64,000 nucleotides of DNA, from NCBI RefSeq assembly GCF_035958815.1, contig NZ_CP108383.1, positions 2,356,001-2,420,000 on the forward strand. Reading direction: 5' to 3'. This stretch comes from Nocardia sp. NBC_01327 (GTDB lineage Bacteria; Actinomycetota; Actinomycetes; Mycobacteriales; Mycobacteriaceae). Under the pieces are notes generated by a model. That model did not search any database, was not told the origin of the DNA, and worked only from the letters and a program-made list of their open reading frames with translations. The number at the start of each line of letters is the position of its first letter. Position 1 is the first letter of the stretch. This document shows positions 1 to 6,843 of this stretch, piece after piece. A program made the position numbers and the translations under genes.

Positions 1-55
1 GTCGCCCGGTTAGTCAAAGGGGTAGCGGTGACGCCGGGTACTGTGTGAATCCGAT

Positions 56-628
56 ATGACCGTGTCCGACAGCTCCTCGTCCGCATCCCCGCAGGAGGCG
101 ATAGCCGCCGCCCTGCGTCGTGAACGCGCCCGCTCCGGGCTCTCGCTCACCGAGGTCGCGCGCCGCGCCGGAATCGCGAAATCCACACTCTCGCAACTGG
201 AGTCGGGTGCGGGCAATCCGAGCATCGAAACCCTGTGGGCGCTGTGCACCGCGCTCGACATTCCGTTCTCGCGACTGCTCGATCCGCCGCGCCCGGCGGT
301 GCAGGTGATCCGCGCGGGTGAGGGCGCACAGCTCGCCTCCTCGCAGTCGGAGTACCGGACCACGCTGCTGGCCGCGTCCCCGCCCACTGCCCGGCGCGAT
401 ATCTACCGCATTACCGCCGAACCCGGCCACCCCCGGGACTCGGATCCGCACAGTCGCGGCGTGGTCGAGCACATTGTGCTGGGTGCGGGCCTCGCCAAGG
501 CCGGCCCCGCCGACGCTCCCGTGGAACTGCAGCCCGGCGACTACATCTGCTACCCCGGTGATATGCCCCACGTCTTCGAGGCGCTGGTCCCCGGCACCTG
601 GGCGCTGCTCGTCAGCGAATACAGCTGA
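56..628 (+). CDS. XRE-family regulator with C-terminal cupin domain
   Basis: 190 residues. An N-terminal XRE helix-turn-helix (about residues 15-70, with the typical LSLTEVARRAGIAKSTLSQL core) is followed by a cupin sensor domain (about 105-188, containing the metal-site-like HSRGVVEHIVL and GDYICYPGDMPHVFEAL segments). This is the classical HTH-cupin regulator architecture, where the cupin is thought to bind a small ligand and the HTH binds operator DNA in the cytoplasm. It starts at an ATG close to the left window edge and is convergent with the HNH nuclease gene 15 bp downstream. The target genes cannot be told; the gene it may control probably lies to the left of the window. Confidence 0.88.
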   Translation: MTVSDSSSSASPQEAIAAALRRERARSGLSLTEVARRAGIAKSTLSQLESGAGNPSIETLWALCTALDIPFSRLLDPPRPAVQVIRAGEGAQLASSQSEYRTTLLAASPPTARRDIYRITAEPGHPRDSDPHSRGVVEHIVLGAGLAKAGPADAPVELQPGDYICYPGDMPHVFEALVPGTWALLVSEYS

Positions 629-643
629 CCCGAACGCTCGGGG

Positions 644-1165
644 CTAGGCCGCGCCCTCGCCGAGGTACTGCAGCCAGGTGGGATCCAATTCCGAACTGGC
701 AGTGAGCAATCGCCAGTGCGGGCCCTTGGGCGACACCAGTTGATGGTGCAGGGTCCAGCCCAGCTCGCTGAGCATCTTGTCCGCCTTGCGGTGATTGCAC
801 GGCGCGCACGAGGCGACGCAGTTTTCCCACGTGTGCGGCCCACCGCGACTGCGCGGAATCACATGGTCGATGGTCTCGGCCTTGCCGCCGCAGTAGGCGC
901 AGCGATACCGATCGCGATGCATGAGCGCGGCGCGGGTCATGGGCACGCGGGCGCGATAGGGGACGTGCACGTAATTGCGTAGTCGGATCACCGAGGGCAG
1001 CGCGACCGAGGTGCCGGCGGAGTGCACAACCGGGCCTTCGGGATTGTCGTGCACGGTCTGGGCTTTGTCACAGATCAGGAGCACGACCGCGCGGCGCGCG
1101 GAAAGGGCGGTGAGGGGTTCGTACGTGGCGTTCAAAAGCAGAACGCGGCTCTTCGACCAGCTCAT
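644..1165 (-). CDS. HNH endonuclease family protein
   Basis: 173 residues from the chosen ATG. A zinc-binding HNH core is visible in the C-terminal half: CAYCG, then ETIDHVIPRSRGGPHTWENC, then CAPCNHRK, i.e. the two CxxC pairs and the catalytic DH and N residues of the HNH_5 type. The N-terminal LLNATYEPLTA stretch is typical of the actinobacterial family whose M. tuberculosis member I recall as Rv2469c, next to glbO as here. Such proteins are predicted metal-dependent DNA nucleases; no biological role is firmly known. An upstream in-frame ATG at 1333 would add 56 histidine-rich, poorly conserved-looking residues, with a weak GGGGTAGG ribosome site, so the start is uncertain. Confidence 0.85.
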   Translation of the reverse strand: MSWSKSRVLLLNATYEPLTALSARRAVVLLICDKAQTVHDNPEGPVVHSAGTSVALPSVIRLRNYVHVPYRARVPMTRAALMHRDRYRCAYCGGKAETIDHVIPRSRGGPHTWENCVASCAPCNHRKADKMLSELGWTLHHQLVSPKGPHWRLLTASSELDPTWLQYLGEGAA

Positions 1166-1524
1166 GCCGGGCGGGGCTTCGGGCGGTTGATGCGCGTGGT
1201 CAGCATGGGCGCCCGAGTGATAGTCGGACAAGATGTGCAGCGGAGTAGCCCCCGACCCACGATTGTGGACGTCGGCGGGCTGGAGTTGTCGATGCGTGCG
1301 CGCCTCGTGCCGGGCGCTGTGCCGCTGCTTCATGGGCCTACCCCGCGTTCGTGTTCGTCCGATGATGTGGTATCTCGGCAGACTGCCACCCAGTTGACCA
1401 TGGAATCGCGCACATTGCACGGTGATTTCGCACATTGTCGGGCACAAACGGATGAACGGGACGTGACGGTATGGAACGGTCCCGAAACCGGCCCGCGCAG
1501 CCGCTCCGGCGGGTCGAGGGCAGA

Positions 1525-1938
1525 ATGGACGCCGTGACTTCGGGCGAGCAAACGACAACATCTTTTTACGAGGCCGTGGGCGGGGCCGAGACCTTCCAGC
1601 GGCTGGTTGCTGCGTTTTATCGCGAGGTGGCGGCGGACGAGGTGCTGCGGCCGCTCTACCCCGAAGCGGACCTGGGTCCGGCCGAGCGGCGGCTGCGCAT
1701 GTTCCTCGAGCAGTACTGGGGCGGCCCGCGCACCTACGGTGAGGAGCGCGGCCATCCGCGGCTGCGCATGCGGCACCATCCGTTCACGATCGGCCCGATC
1801 GAGCGGGACGCCTGGCTGCGCGCCATGCACATCGCGGTGGCCGAGATCGAGCCCGCCGTCCTCGATGACCAGCACCGCAGGCAGCTGCTCGACTATCTGG
1901 AGATGGCCGCCAATTCGCTCATGAACTCGCCCATCTGA
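1525..1938 (+). CDS. glbO: Group II truncated haemoglobin GlbO
   Basis: 137 residues. The 2-on-2 globin fold signature is clear: [17 protein letters not shown] carries the B10 and CD1 tyrosines, RLRMRHHPF carries the proximal F8 histidine (about residue 84), and [10 protein letters not shown] carries the G8 tryptophan of TrHbO proteins. The protein binds haem in the cytoplasm, and the family is linked to O2 or peroxide chemistry at membranes. I chose the ATG at 1525 because GAGGG lies 5 bp upstream; a GTG at 1534 is an alternative, and upstream starts add non-globin residues. It is followed by aglA, the same order I recall in mycobacteria (Rv2470-Rv2471). Confidence 0.95.
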   Translation: MDAVTSGEQTTTSFYEAVGGAETFQRLVAAFYREVAADEVLRPLYPEADLGPAERRLRMFLEQYWGGPRTYGEERGHPRLRMRHHPFTIGPIERDAWLRAMHIAVAEIEPAVLDDQHRRQLLDYLEMAANSLMNSPI

Positions 1939-2071
1939 ATTCGTCTCGCAGAAGCTGTAGGCCCCCAGAGCCTTTCCGGTCCGACCAATCGCCCGCTGAT
2001 CATTTGCTGAAACTGGACAAGTGTCGCCGTCGAGCACACCGACAGCGTCATGCTTTGGCACCATTACGGCT

Positions 2072-3715
2072 GTGACCGACAACTCCGCCGCCCTGCCCGG
2101 CGCTGTGCAACCTGCCGTGCCAGGCCCCGCGCCCCTCCCGGCGCCGTGGTGGCGATCCGCTGTGTTCTATCAGGTCTACCCCCGATCCTTCGCCGACTCC
2201 GACGGTGACGGCATCGGTGACCTGCCCGGATTACGGGAAAAGCTCGGGTATCTGGAACTGCTGGGGGTGGACGCGCTATGGATTTGCCCGGTCATGCGCT
2301 CACCCATGGCGGACGGCGGCTACGACGTGGCCGACCCGCGCGATATCGATCCGCTCTTCGGCGGCCTGCGGGCCATGGACGAGTTGATCGACGAGGCGCA
2401 CCACCGGCATATGCGGGTCACCATGGATCTGGTGCCCAATCACACCAGCGATCAGCATGCGTGGTTCGTGGCCGCGCTGTCCTCCGCGCCGGGTAGTCCC
2501 GAACGCGACCGGTACTACTTCCGCGACGGCCGGGGCGCGGATGGCAGTGCGCCGCCGAACAATTGGCCCAGTATTTTCGGCGGCCCGGCCTGGACCCGCA
2601 TCACCGAGGCCGACGGCAGACCCGGGCAGTGGTATCTGCATATCTTCGCCCCGGAACAGCCGGATTTGAACTGGGAAAACCCGGATGTGCCTGCCGATTT
2701 CGAGCAGACCATGCGTTTCTGGCTGCGCCGCGGTATCGACGGATTCCGTATCGATGTCGCGCACGGTATGGCCAAACCCGCTGGTCTACCGGATATGGAA
2801 GTCCCGCAGCGCCCTGTCGACGATACCCATCTGGTGGTGCACGACGACAATGATCCGCGCTTCAACAACCCCGCCGTGCACGAAATCCACAGACGCCTGC
2901 GCACTGTCATGGACGAGTTTCCGATCGCGGTATCCATCGGTGAGGTGTGGGTCGACGACAACACCAGATTCGGCGACTATGTCCGCCCCGACGAGCTACA
3001 TCTGGCGTTCAATTTCCGATTGGCCGAGACTCCTTTCCATCCCGACAGAATCCGTGACGCCGTGGACAATTCGCTGCGCGCGGTCGCCGCGGTCGGCGCC
3101 AGTCCGACCTGGACACTGTCCAATCACGATATCGAGCGTGAGGTCACCCGCTACGGGGGCGGCGATATCGGGCAGGCGCGGGCGCGGGCGATGATCATGC
3201 TGGAGTTGGCGCTGCCGGGCGCCGTATTCATCTACAACGGTGCGGAATTGGGTCTGCCGAATATCGACGACCTGCCCGAGGCGGCGCTGCAGGATCCGAC
3301 CTGGGAGCGCTCCGGACATACCGAGCGGGGCCGGGACGGCTGCCGGGTGCCGCTGCCCTGGGAGGGCGAGCAGCCACCGTTCGGCTTCACCACGGGGCGT
3401 CCGTGGTTGCCCATGCCGGCGTGGTGGGCGACGGCGACGGTGGAGAAACAGCTGGAGAGATTGGACTCCATGCTTTCGCTGTATCGGATGGCTATCGAAT
3501 TGCGGTCGGTGCGGCCGGAATTCGGCGGACCAGGGCTGGAGTGGTACGGAAGTCCGCCCGGCTGCCTGGCTTTCCGGCGGGACGGCGGGTTGTTGTGCGT
3601 GCTCAACGCGACGGATGCGCCGATAACTCTGCCCGCGGGTGAGGTGGTGCTGACGAGCACTCCGATTACCGCTGGAAAACTTCCGGCGAACTCTGCGGCA
3701 TGGCTGATTCAGTAA
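2072..3715 (+). CDS. aglA: GH13 alpha-glucosidase / oligo-1,6-glucosidase
   Basis: About 547 residues, a cytoplasmic alpha-amylase-family enzyme that hydrolyses terminal alpha-linked glucose from small malto-, isomalto- or trehalose-type oligosaccharides. Conserved GH13 regions are present: FYQVYPRSFADSDGDGIGDL at the N-terminus, MDLVPNHTS, the nucleophile in GFRIDVAHGM, the acid/base glutamate in IGEVWV, and the transition-state aspartate in LSNHDIER. No signal peptide is seen. The GTG at 2072 puts about 25 residues before the conserved PWWRSAVFYQ; a GTG at 2021 is possible. There is no good Shine-Dalgarno for either. The gene follows glbO and precedes a small membrane protein on the same strand. 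Confidence 0.9.
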   Translation: MTDNSAALPGAVQPAVPGPAPLPAPWWRSAVFYQVYPRSFADSDGDGIGDLPGLREKLGYLELLGVDALWICPVMRSPMADGGYDVADPRDIDPLFGGLRAMDELIDEAHHRHMRVTMDLVPNHTSDQHAWFVAALSSAPGSPERDRYYFRDGRGADGSAPPNNWPSIFGGPAWTRITEADGRPGQWYLHIFAPEQPDLNWENPDVPADFEQTMRFWLRRGIDGFRIDVAHGMAKPAGLPDMEVPQRPVDDTHLVVHDDNDPRFNNPAVHEIHRRLRTVMDEFPIAVSIGEVWVDDNTRFGDYVRPDELHLAFNFRLAETPFHPDRIRDAVDNSLRAVAAVGASPTWTLSNHDIEREVTRYGGGDIGQARARAMIMLELALPGAVFIYNGAELGLPNIDDLPEAALQDPTWERSGHTERGRDGCRVPLPWEGEQPPFGFTTGRPWLPMPAWWATATVEKQLERLDSMLSLYRMAIELRSVRPEFGGPGLEWYGSPPGCLAFRRDGGLLCVLNATDAPITLPAGEVVLTSTPITAGKLPANSAAWLIQ

Positions 3716-3789
3716 GGATTCCGACGACACGTGCGCGCGCACGGTTACCAGTCGGCATGGACGATCCGGGCATCCATTAACGTTGAGCC

Positions 3790-4068
3790 GTGAGCATTCT
3801 CCAGACAGTGCTGATCTATGTCGGCATCCCGGTGGCGATCTATCTGGTGATCGCCGGATTGTCGTTCCTCGGCAGCCCGCTGCCCGGCAAGAAGCCGGAC
3901 CACTACGAACTCGGTGCGAAGTGGACCCAGCCTCCGGTGCTGTGGAGCGCTACCGACGAGGTGACCGGTGCCGGGCACCACGATGCTGAGTCGGCGCATG
4001 GCAATCATGCTGCTATCGAATCCGCCGCGGCGGACCTGATCGGAGGCCGGGCAAGTGGCAAGTTCTAA
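3790..4068 (+). CDS. Small single-pass membrane protein of the aglA neighbourhood
   Basis: 92 residues from a GTG start. One N-terminal hydrophobic helix (about residues 4-28, LQTVLIYVGIPVAIYLVIAG) is followed by a polar cytosolic or external tail containing a PGKKPDHYELGAKWTQPPVLWSA stretch that looks conserved. No enzyme motif is visible. It overlaps the next gene by 14 bp, so the two are probably translated together. In M. tuberculosis I recall small hypothetical genes (Rv2472-Rv2474c) at the corresponding place. Function unknown. Confidence 0.8.
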   Translation: MSILQTVLIYVGIPVAIYLVIAGLSFLGSPLPGKKPDHYELGAKWTQPPVLWSATDEVTGAGHHDAESAHGNHAAIESAAADLIGGRASGKF

Positions 4069-4522
4069 TTGGCCTGCGGTGAACGAGGCCGACCTACCCC
4101 ACGGTTACGCCGTCACCACCAGCGGCCGCGTCTCCGGTGTGCACGAAGCCGGCGATGTGTTCAGCGAGGTGCCGTTCAGCGACCATGAGCGGCTGCTCAT
4201 GGACAATGCGCTGACCGACGCCACCCGTGCCACCAAGGTGCGGTTCAACATCTACATCGGTGATCTGGGCGCGGATTCCGGCGCGGGCGCGGACGCGGTC
4301 TTCCCGGCTACGCCCGAGGCCACCCGCTCGGTGCTCATCGCCGTCGATCCGAACGCCAAGGCCATCGAGGTGCGTTCCGGCGCCGACGTCGCCGAGCGTG
4401 CGAACGATCGGGTCTGCCAGCTGGGCGCGACCGCCGCGCTGAGCTCCTTCCGCCAGGGCGAACTCATCGACGGACTGGTGTCCGCGGTGCGCGTCATGGC
4501 CGCCGCCATCGGCCGGGTCTAA
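4055..4522 (+). CDS. DUF5130-like (TPM-fold-like) protein
   Basis: 155 residues from a GTG start that lies 8 bp after GGAGG (4042-4046) and inside the end of the preceding gene. It has no signal peptide. The sequence shows an alpha/beta pattern with VRFNIYIGDLG, VLIAVDPNAKAIEVRSGADV and a helical C-terminus ending GELIDGLVSAVRVMAAAIGRV, which resembles the actinobacterial family annotated DUF5130 (M. tuberculosis Rv2474c, from memory). That family resembles TPM domains, found in proteins linked to membrane quality control. Coupled translation with the upstream single-pass protein suggests the two act together at the membrane. The specific function is unknown. Confidence 0.75.
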   Translation: MASSNWPAVNEADLPHGYAVTTSGRVSGVHEAGDVFSEVPFSDHERLLMDNALTDATRATKVRFNIYIGDLGADSGAGADAVFPATPEATRSVLIAVDPNAKAIEVRSGADVAERANDRVCQLGATAALSSFRQGELIDGLVSAVRVMAAAIGRV

Positions 4523-4541
4523 ACACCCCACAGGCGCCGCG

Positions 4542-4581
4542 ACGGTGCGCCGTTTTCCGCTCTGAGCAGAACGGTGCGCCG
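4542..4581. promoter_or_regulatory. Candidate operator of the PopR-like regulator gene
   Basis: ACGGTGCGCCG occurs twice (4542-4552 and 4571-4581), and between them is CGC TCTGA GCA (4558-4568), one base away from the CGC-N5-GCG core recalled for ClgR boxes. It sits 31-70 bp upstream of the XRE regulator start, where autoregulation would act. This is a pattern-based guess. Confidence 0.35.
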
Positions 4582-4611
4582 CGCGCGGGCCTGCCGCCTT
4601 ACGCTCGGACC

Positions 4612-5058
4612 ATGTCCGAGCAGCCGCGCCTTCATTCGATTCCCGGTGGACGTGCCGATCGCGCCGATGCGCCACGGCCGCACGCGGTTCGCGAACCGCT
4701 GGCCCGTCCCGGCTCCCGCCCCGCGCCCCCGGCCGCTCGTGAGCCGCTGTGGCGGGAGGTGCTCGGCGCCCGGCTGCGCACCCTGCGCCAGGACCAGGGC
4801 GAGAAGCTCACCGAAACCGCTGCCCGCGCGGGCATCTCACCCCAGTACCTCTCCGAGGTCGAGCGCGGCCGCAAGGAACCCTCCAGCGAAATGATCGCCG
4901 CCCTGGCCGGCGCCCTCGGCACCACCCTCGCCGACTTGACGGCCCAGGTAGCCGCGGCCCTGCACCGCCAGAGCCTCGCTCTCACCAGCTCGTCCCCGCA
5001 GCGCATGGCAGTACCTGCTCCCCAGCGCATCACGGGCCCGGTCATGCTGGCCGCCTGA
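4612..5058 (+). CDS. XRE regulator of the ClgR/PopR type
   Basis: 148 residues. A disordered proline/arginine-rich N-terminus (1-42) precedes an XRE HTH (about 45-105: LGARLRTLRQDQGEKLTETAARAGISPQYLSEVERGRKEPSSEMI) and a short alanine-rich tail. The HTH strongly resembles ClgR and PopR, actinobacterial activators of clp protease genes that are themselves degraded by ClpP in the studied species through their C-terminal residues; here the protein ends VMLAA, an AA-ending tail compatible with such a degron. It is convergent with, and 21 bp from, a clpP-clpP pair, the arrangement expected if it controls them as PopR controls clpP3-clpP4 in Streptomyces. The functional link is inferred. Confidence 0.82.
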   Translation: MSEQPRLHSIPGGRADRADAPRPHAVREPLARPGSRPAPPAAREPLWREVLGARLRTLRQDQGEKLTETAARAGISPQYLSEVERGRKEPSSEMIAALAGALGTTLADLTAQVAAALHRQSLALTSSSPQRMAVPAPQRITGPVMLAA

Positions 5059-5079
5059 CCTTTCCACTCACCGTCGAAA

Positions 5080-5670
5080 TCAGTCTCGGGGGTCGAGGAT
5101 TCGGTCGATGAGGCCGTAGTCGAGGGCTGCGTGGGCGGTGAGGACGCGGTCGCGGTCGGTGTCGCGGCGGAGGTCCTCGAGGGGTTTGCCGGTGTGGTTG
5201 GAGAGGATCGCTTCGACTTCGGCCCGGAGGCGGACTACCTCGTCGGCTTGGAGAATCAGGTCGGGGATGGTGCCGCGGCCGCTGATCGCGGGCTGGTGCA
5301 GGACGACTCGGGCGTGCGGGAGCATGGTGCGGCGGCCCTTCGCGCCACCTGCCAGCAACACCGCGCCGACGGCGATGGCCTGGCCTACGCAGGTCGTCGC
5401 GACCGGGGACGAGATGTGCTGGATGGTGTCGTAGACCGCGAGCATCGAGGTGAGTTCGCCGCCCTCGCAATTGATGTAGAGGTTGATCTCCTGGCCCGGA
5501 CTGTCGGCGTCCAGATGCAGCAGCTGTGCGATGAGAGCATTGGCCACCCCGGAGTCGATGGGGGTGCCGAGGTACACGATGCGCTCGGCCAGCAGATGCG
5601 AGTAGACGTCCATGATGCGTTCGCCGCGCGGATGCTGGGCGATGACATTCGGAATCGTGTAGCTGGTCAT
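5080..5670 (-). CDS. ClpP-family subunit lacking the catalytic serine
   Basis: 196 residues with the full ClpP fold: RIVYLGTPIDSGVAN, INLYINCEGG oxyanion region, LPHARVVLHQP carrying the triad histidine, and DTDRDR carrying the triad aspartate. The nucleophile motif that normally reads GxAxSMG is GQAIAVG here, and the codon is GCC (Ala), so the subunit should be proteolytically dead, like ClpR proteins of cyanobacteria and plastids. The ATG overlaps the stop of the upstream clpP (ATGA), so the two are co-translated, probably for a mixed-ring ClpP. It is the second gene of the operon. A GTG-rich N-terminal extension is possible but is not supported by a ribosome site. Confidence 0.92.
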   Translation of the reverse strand: MTSYTIPNVIAQHPRGERIMDVYSHLLAERIVYLGTPIDSGVANALIAQLLHLDADSPGQEINLYINCEGGELTSMLAVYDTIQHISSPVATTCVGQAIAVGAVLLAGGAKGRRTMLPHARVVLHQPAISGRGTIPDLILQADEVVRLRAEVEAILSNHTGKPLEDLRRDTDRDRVLTAHAALDYGLIDRILDPRD

Positions 5671-6272
5671 TGTGAGATCCCCACCCTGTGCCGTTGCGGA
5701 ACGATCTGCCAGAAGGATTCGACGATCCCGTCGATGAACCCGTACTCCTGCGCCTGCGCCGCGGTGAACCACCTGTCGTGCAGGGAATCCTCGTAGACCT
5801 GGTCGAAGGGCTGCCCCGTGTCCTCGGCGATCAGCCCGAGCACGGTCTGCACGGTGTAGCGCAGATCATCGGCCTGCACCTCCACCTCGACCGCACTGCC
5901 GCCGATCCCGGCCGACCCCTGATGCATGAGAATCCGGGCGTGCGGCAGCGCGAACCGCCGCCCCGCCGTCCCGGACGACAGCAGGAATTGCCCTGCGCTG
6001 CAAGCCAATCCGAGCGCGAGCGTCGACACCTCGCAGGGCACCAGCCGCATCACATCCCGAATGGCCAGCATGGCGGGCACCGATCCGCCCGGCGAGTGAA
6101 TCCACAGCGAGATCCCCGCCTCGGAATCCTCCGCCGCCAGCTGCAGCATCTGCGTCATGAGCAGTGCGCCGTTGTCATCATCGAGTGGCCCGTCCAGCAC
6201 CAGAATCCGCCTGCTGAACAGCTGTTCCCTAGTGCGCCAGTTGAACATCGGCGCCTTGTCGTCTTGTGCCAT
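5667..6272 (-). CDS. ClpP-family serine protease subunit (active triad)
   Basis: 201 residues. The ClpP motifs are intact: WIHSPGGSVPAMLAI, the serine nucleophile in LGLACSAGQFLLSSG, the histidine in ARILMHQGSAG and the aspartate in SLHDRWFT. It starts at an ATG preceded by GGTGGGG and overlaps the next clpP by 4 bp. ClpP rings with a Clp ATPase degrade unfolded or tagged cytosolic proteins. Because the partner subunit lacks its serine, this one would supply all active sites of a hetero-oligomer. It is a second pair, distinct from the housekeeping clpP1-clpP2 at the right end, and resembles the inducible clpP3-clpP4 of Streptomyces. No clpX or clpC gene is in the window. Confidence 0.93.
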   Translation of the reverse strand: MAQDDKAPMFNWRTREQLFSRRILVLDGPLDDDNGALLMTQMLQLAAEDSEAGISLWIHSPGGSVPAMLAIRDVMRLVPCEVSTLALGLACSAGQFLLSSGTAGRRFALPHARILMHQGSAGIGGSAVEVEVQADDLRYTVQTVLGLIAEDTGQPFDQVYEDSLHDRWFTAAQAQEYGFIDGIVESFWQIVPQRHRVGISQ

Positions 6273-6385
6273 GCCCCCACCGTGCCCCACCCCCACCCCG
6301 GTTTCCGCCGGTGCTGCCCACAGCGGATCTGCTCACAGCAGCACGCCCACACAGCCCATGTCCGTGTCACACAACACCTCTCGAC

Positions 6386-6406
6386 GCTGTGCCGATACGA
6401 CACAGC
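6386..6406. promoter_or_regulatory. Near-palindrome upstream of the second clpP operon
   Basis: A 21-bp imperfect palindrome with arms GCTGTG and CACAGC (plus inner CG/CG) lies 114 bp before the start of the clpP pair. It could be an operator for the PopR-like regulator. No consensus check was possible. Confidence 0.35.
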
Positions 6407-6471
6407 TGTGCCGCGGATGCGAATGCTGCGTCCGCCCTCGCGGCGCTGTGCTCATGTGCAGTGGATCGGCC

Positions 6472-6785
6472 GGAACGCAACAGCCCGTGCCCTGTCCTCA
6501 CAACCCCTGTGAGGGCTGTTCGGATGGGACACGGGCTGTGCGGTTGATGCTGAAGCTGCGTCTACCTCCTCGGCGCGCTGCGTCCGGAATGCAACAGCTC
6601 GTGTCCTGTCGCCGCAACCCTTGTGAGGTCTGTTCGGATGGGACACGGGCTGTGTGGTCCATGCGGAGGCTGCGTCTACCTCCTTGGCGCGCTGCGTCCG
6701 GGTGCGGAGCGGCGGCCGGAATGCAACAGCCCGTGTCCTGTCCGCGCAACCCCTGTGAGGGCTGTTCGGATGGGGCACGGGCTGT
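6472..6785. repeat. Three-copy hairpin repeat between pepN and the clpP pair
   Basis: Three similar units begin with GGAAYGCAACAGCYCGTG at 6472, 6586 and 6718 (periods 114 and 132 bp, the second lengthened by about 18 bp). Each unit holds a long inverted repeat: an ACAGCCCGTGTCC-type left arm pairs with a GGACACGGGCTGT-type right arm, giving hairpins at about 6480-6539, 6594-6653 and 6726-6785. Inside each is a smaller CCC-TGTGA-GGG stem. The spacers share CTGCGTCTACCTCC. The repeat is upstream of the clpP operon and downstream of pepN, both on the minus strand, and contains no convincing coding frame. Confidence 0.85.
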
Positions 6786-6843
6786 TTGGTCGGTGGGAGG
6801 GCGCAGCCACTGCCTTTATGGGCGGAGGGGCTGCGGGTGGGGG

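Noticed and set aside
1166..1561. Long N-terminal extension of the HNH protein to 1561
   Set aside because: The extension is arginine/histidine-rich and overlaps the glbO start; no motif supports it.
6472..6785. CRISPR array
   Set aside because: The units are long, diverged and hairpin-forming, with similar (not unique) spacers and no cas genes.
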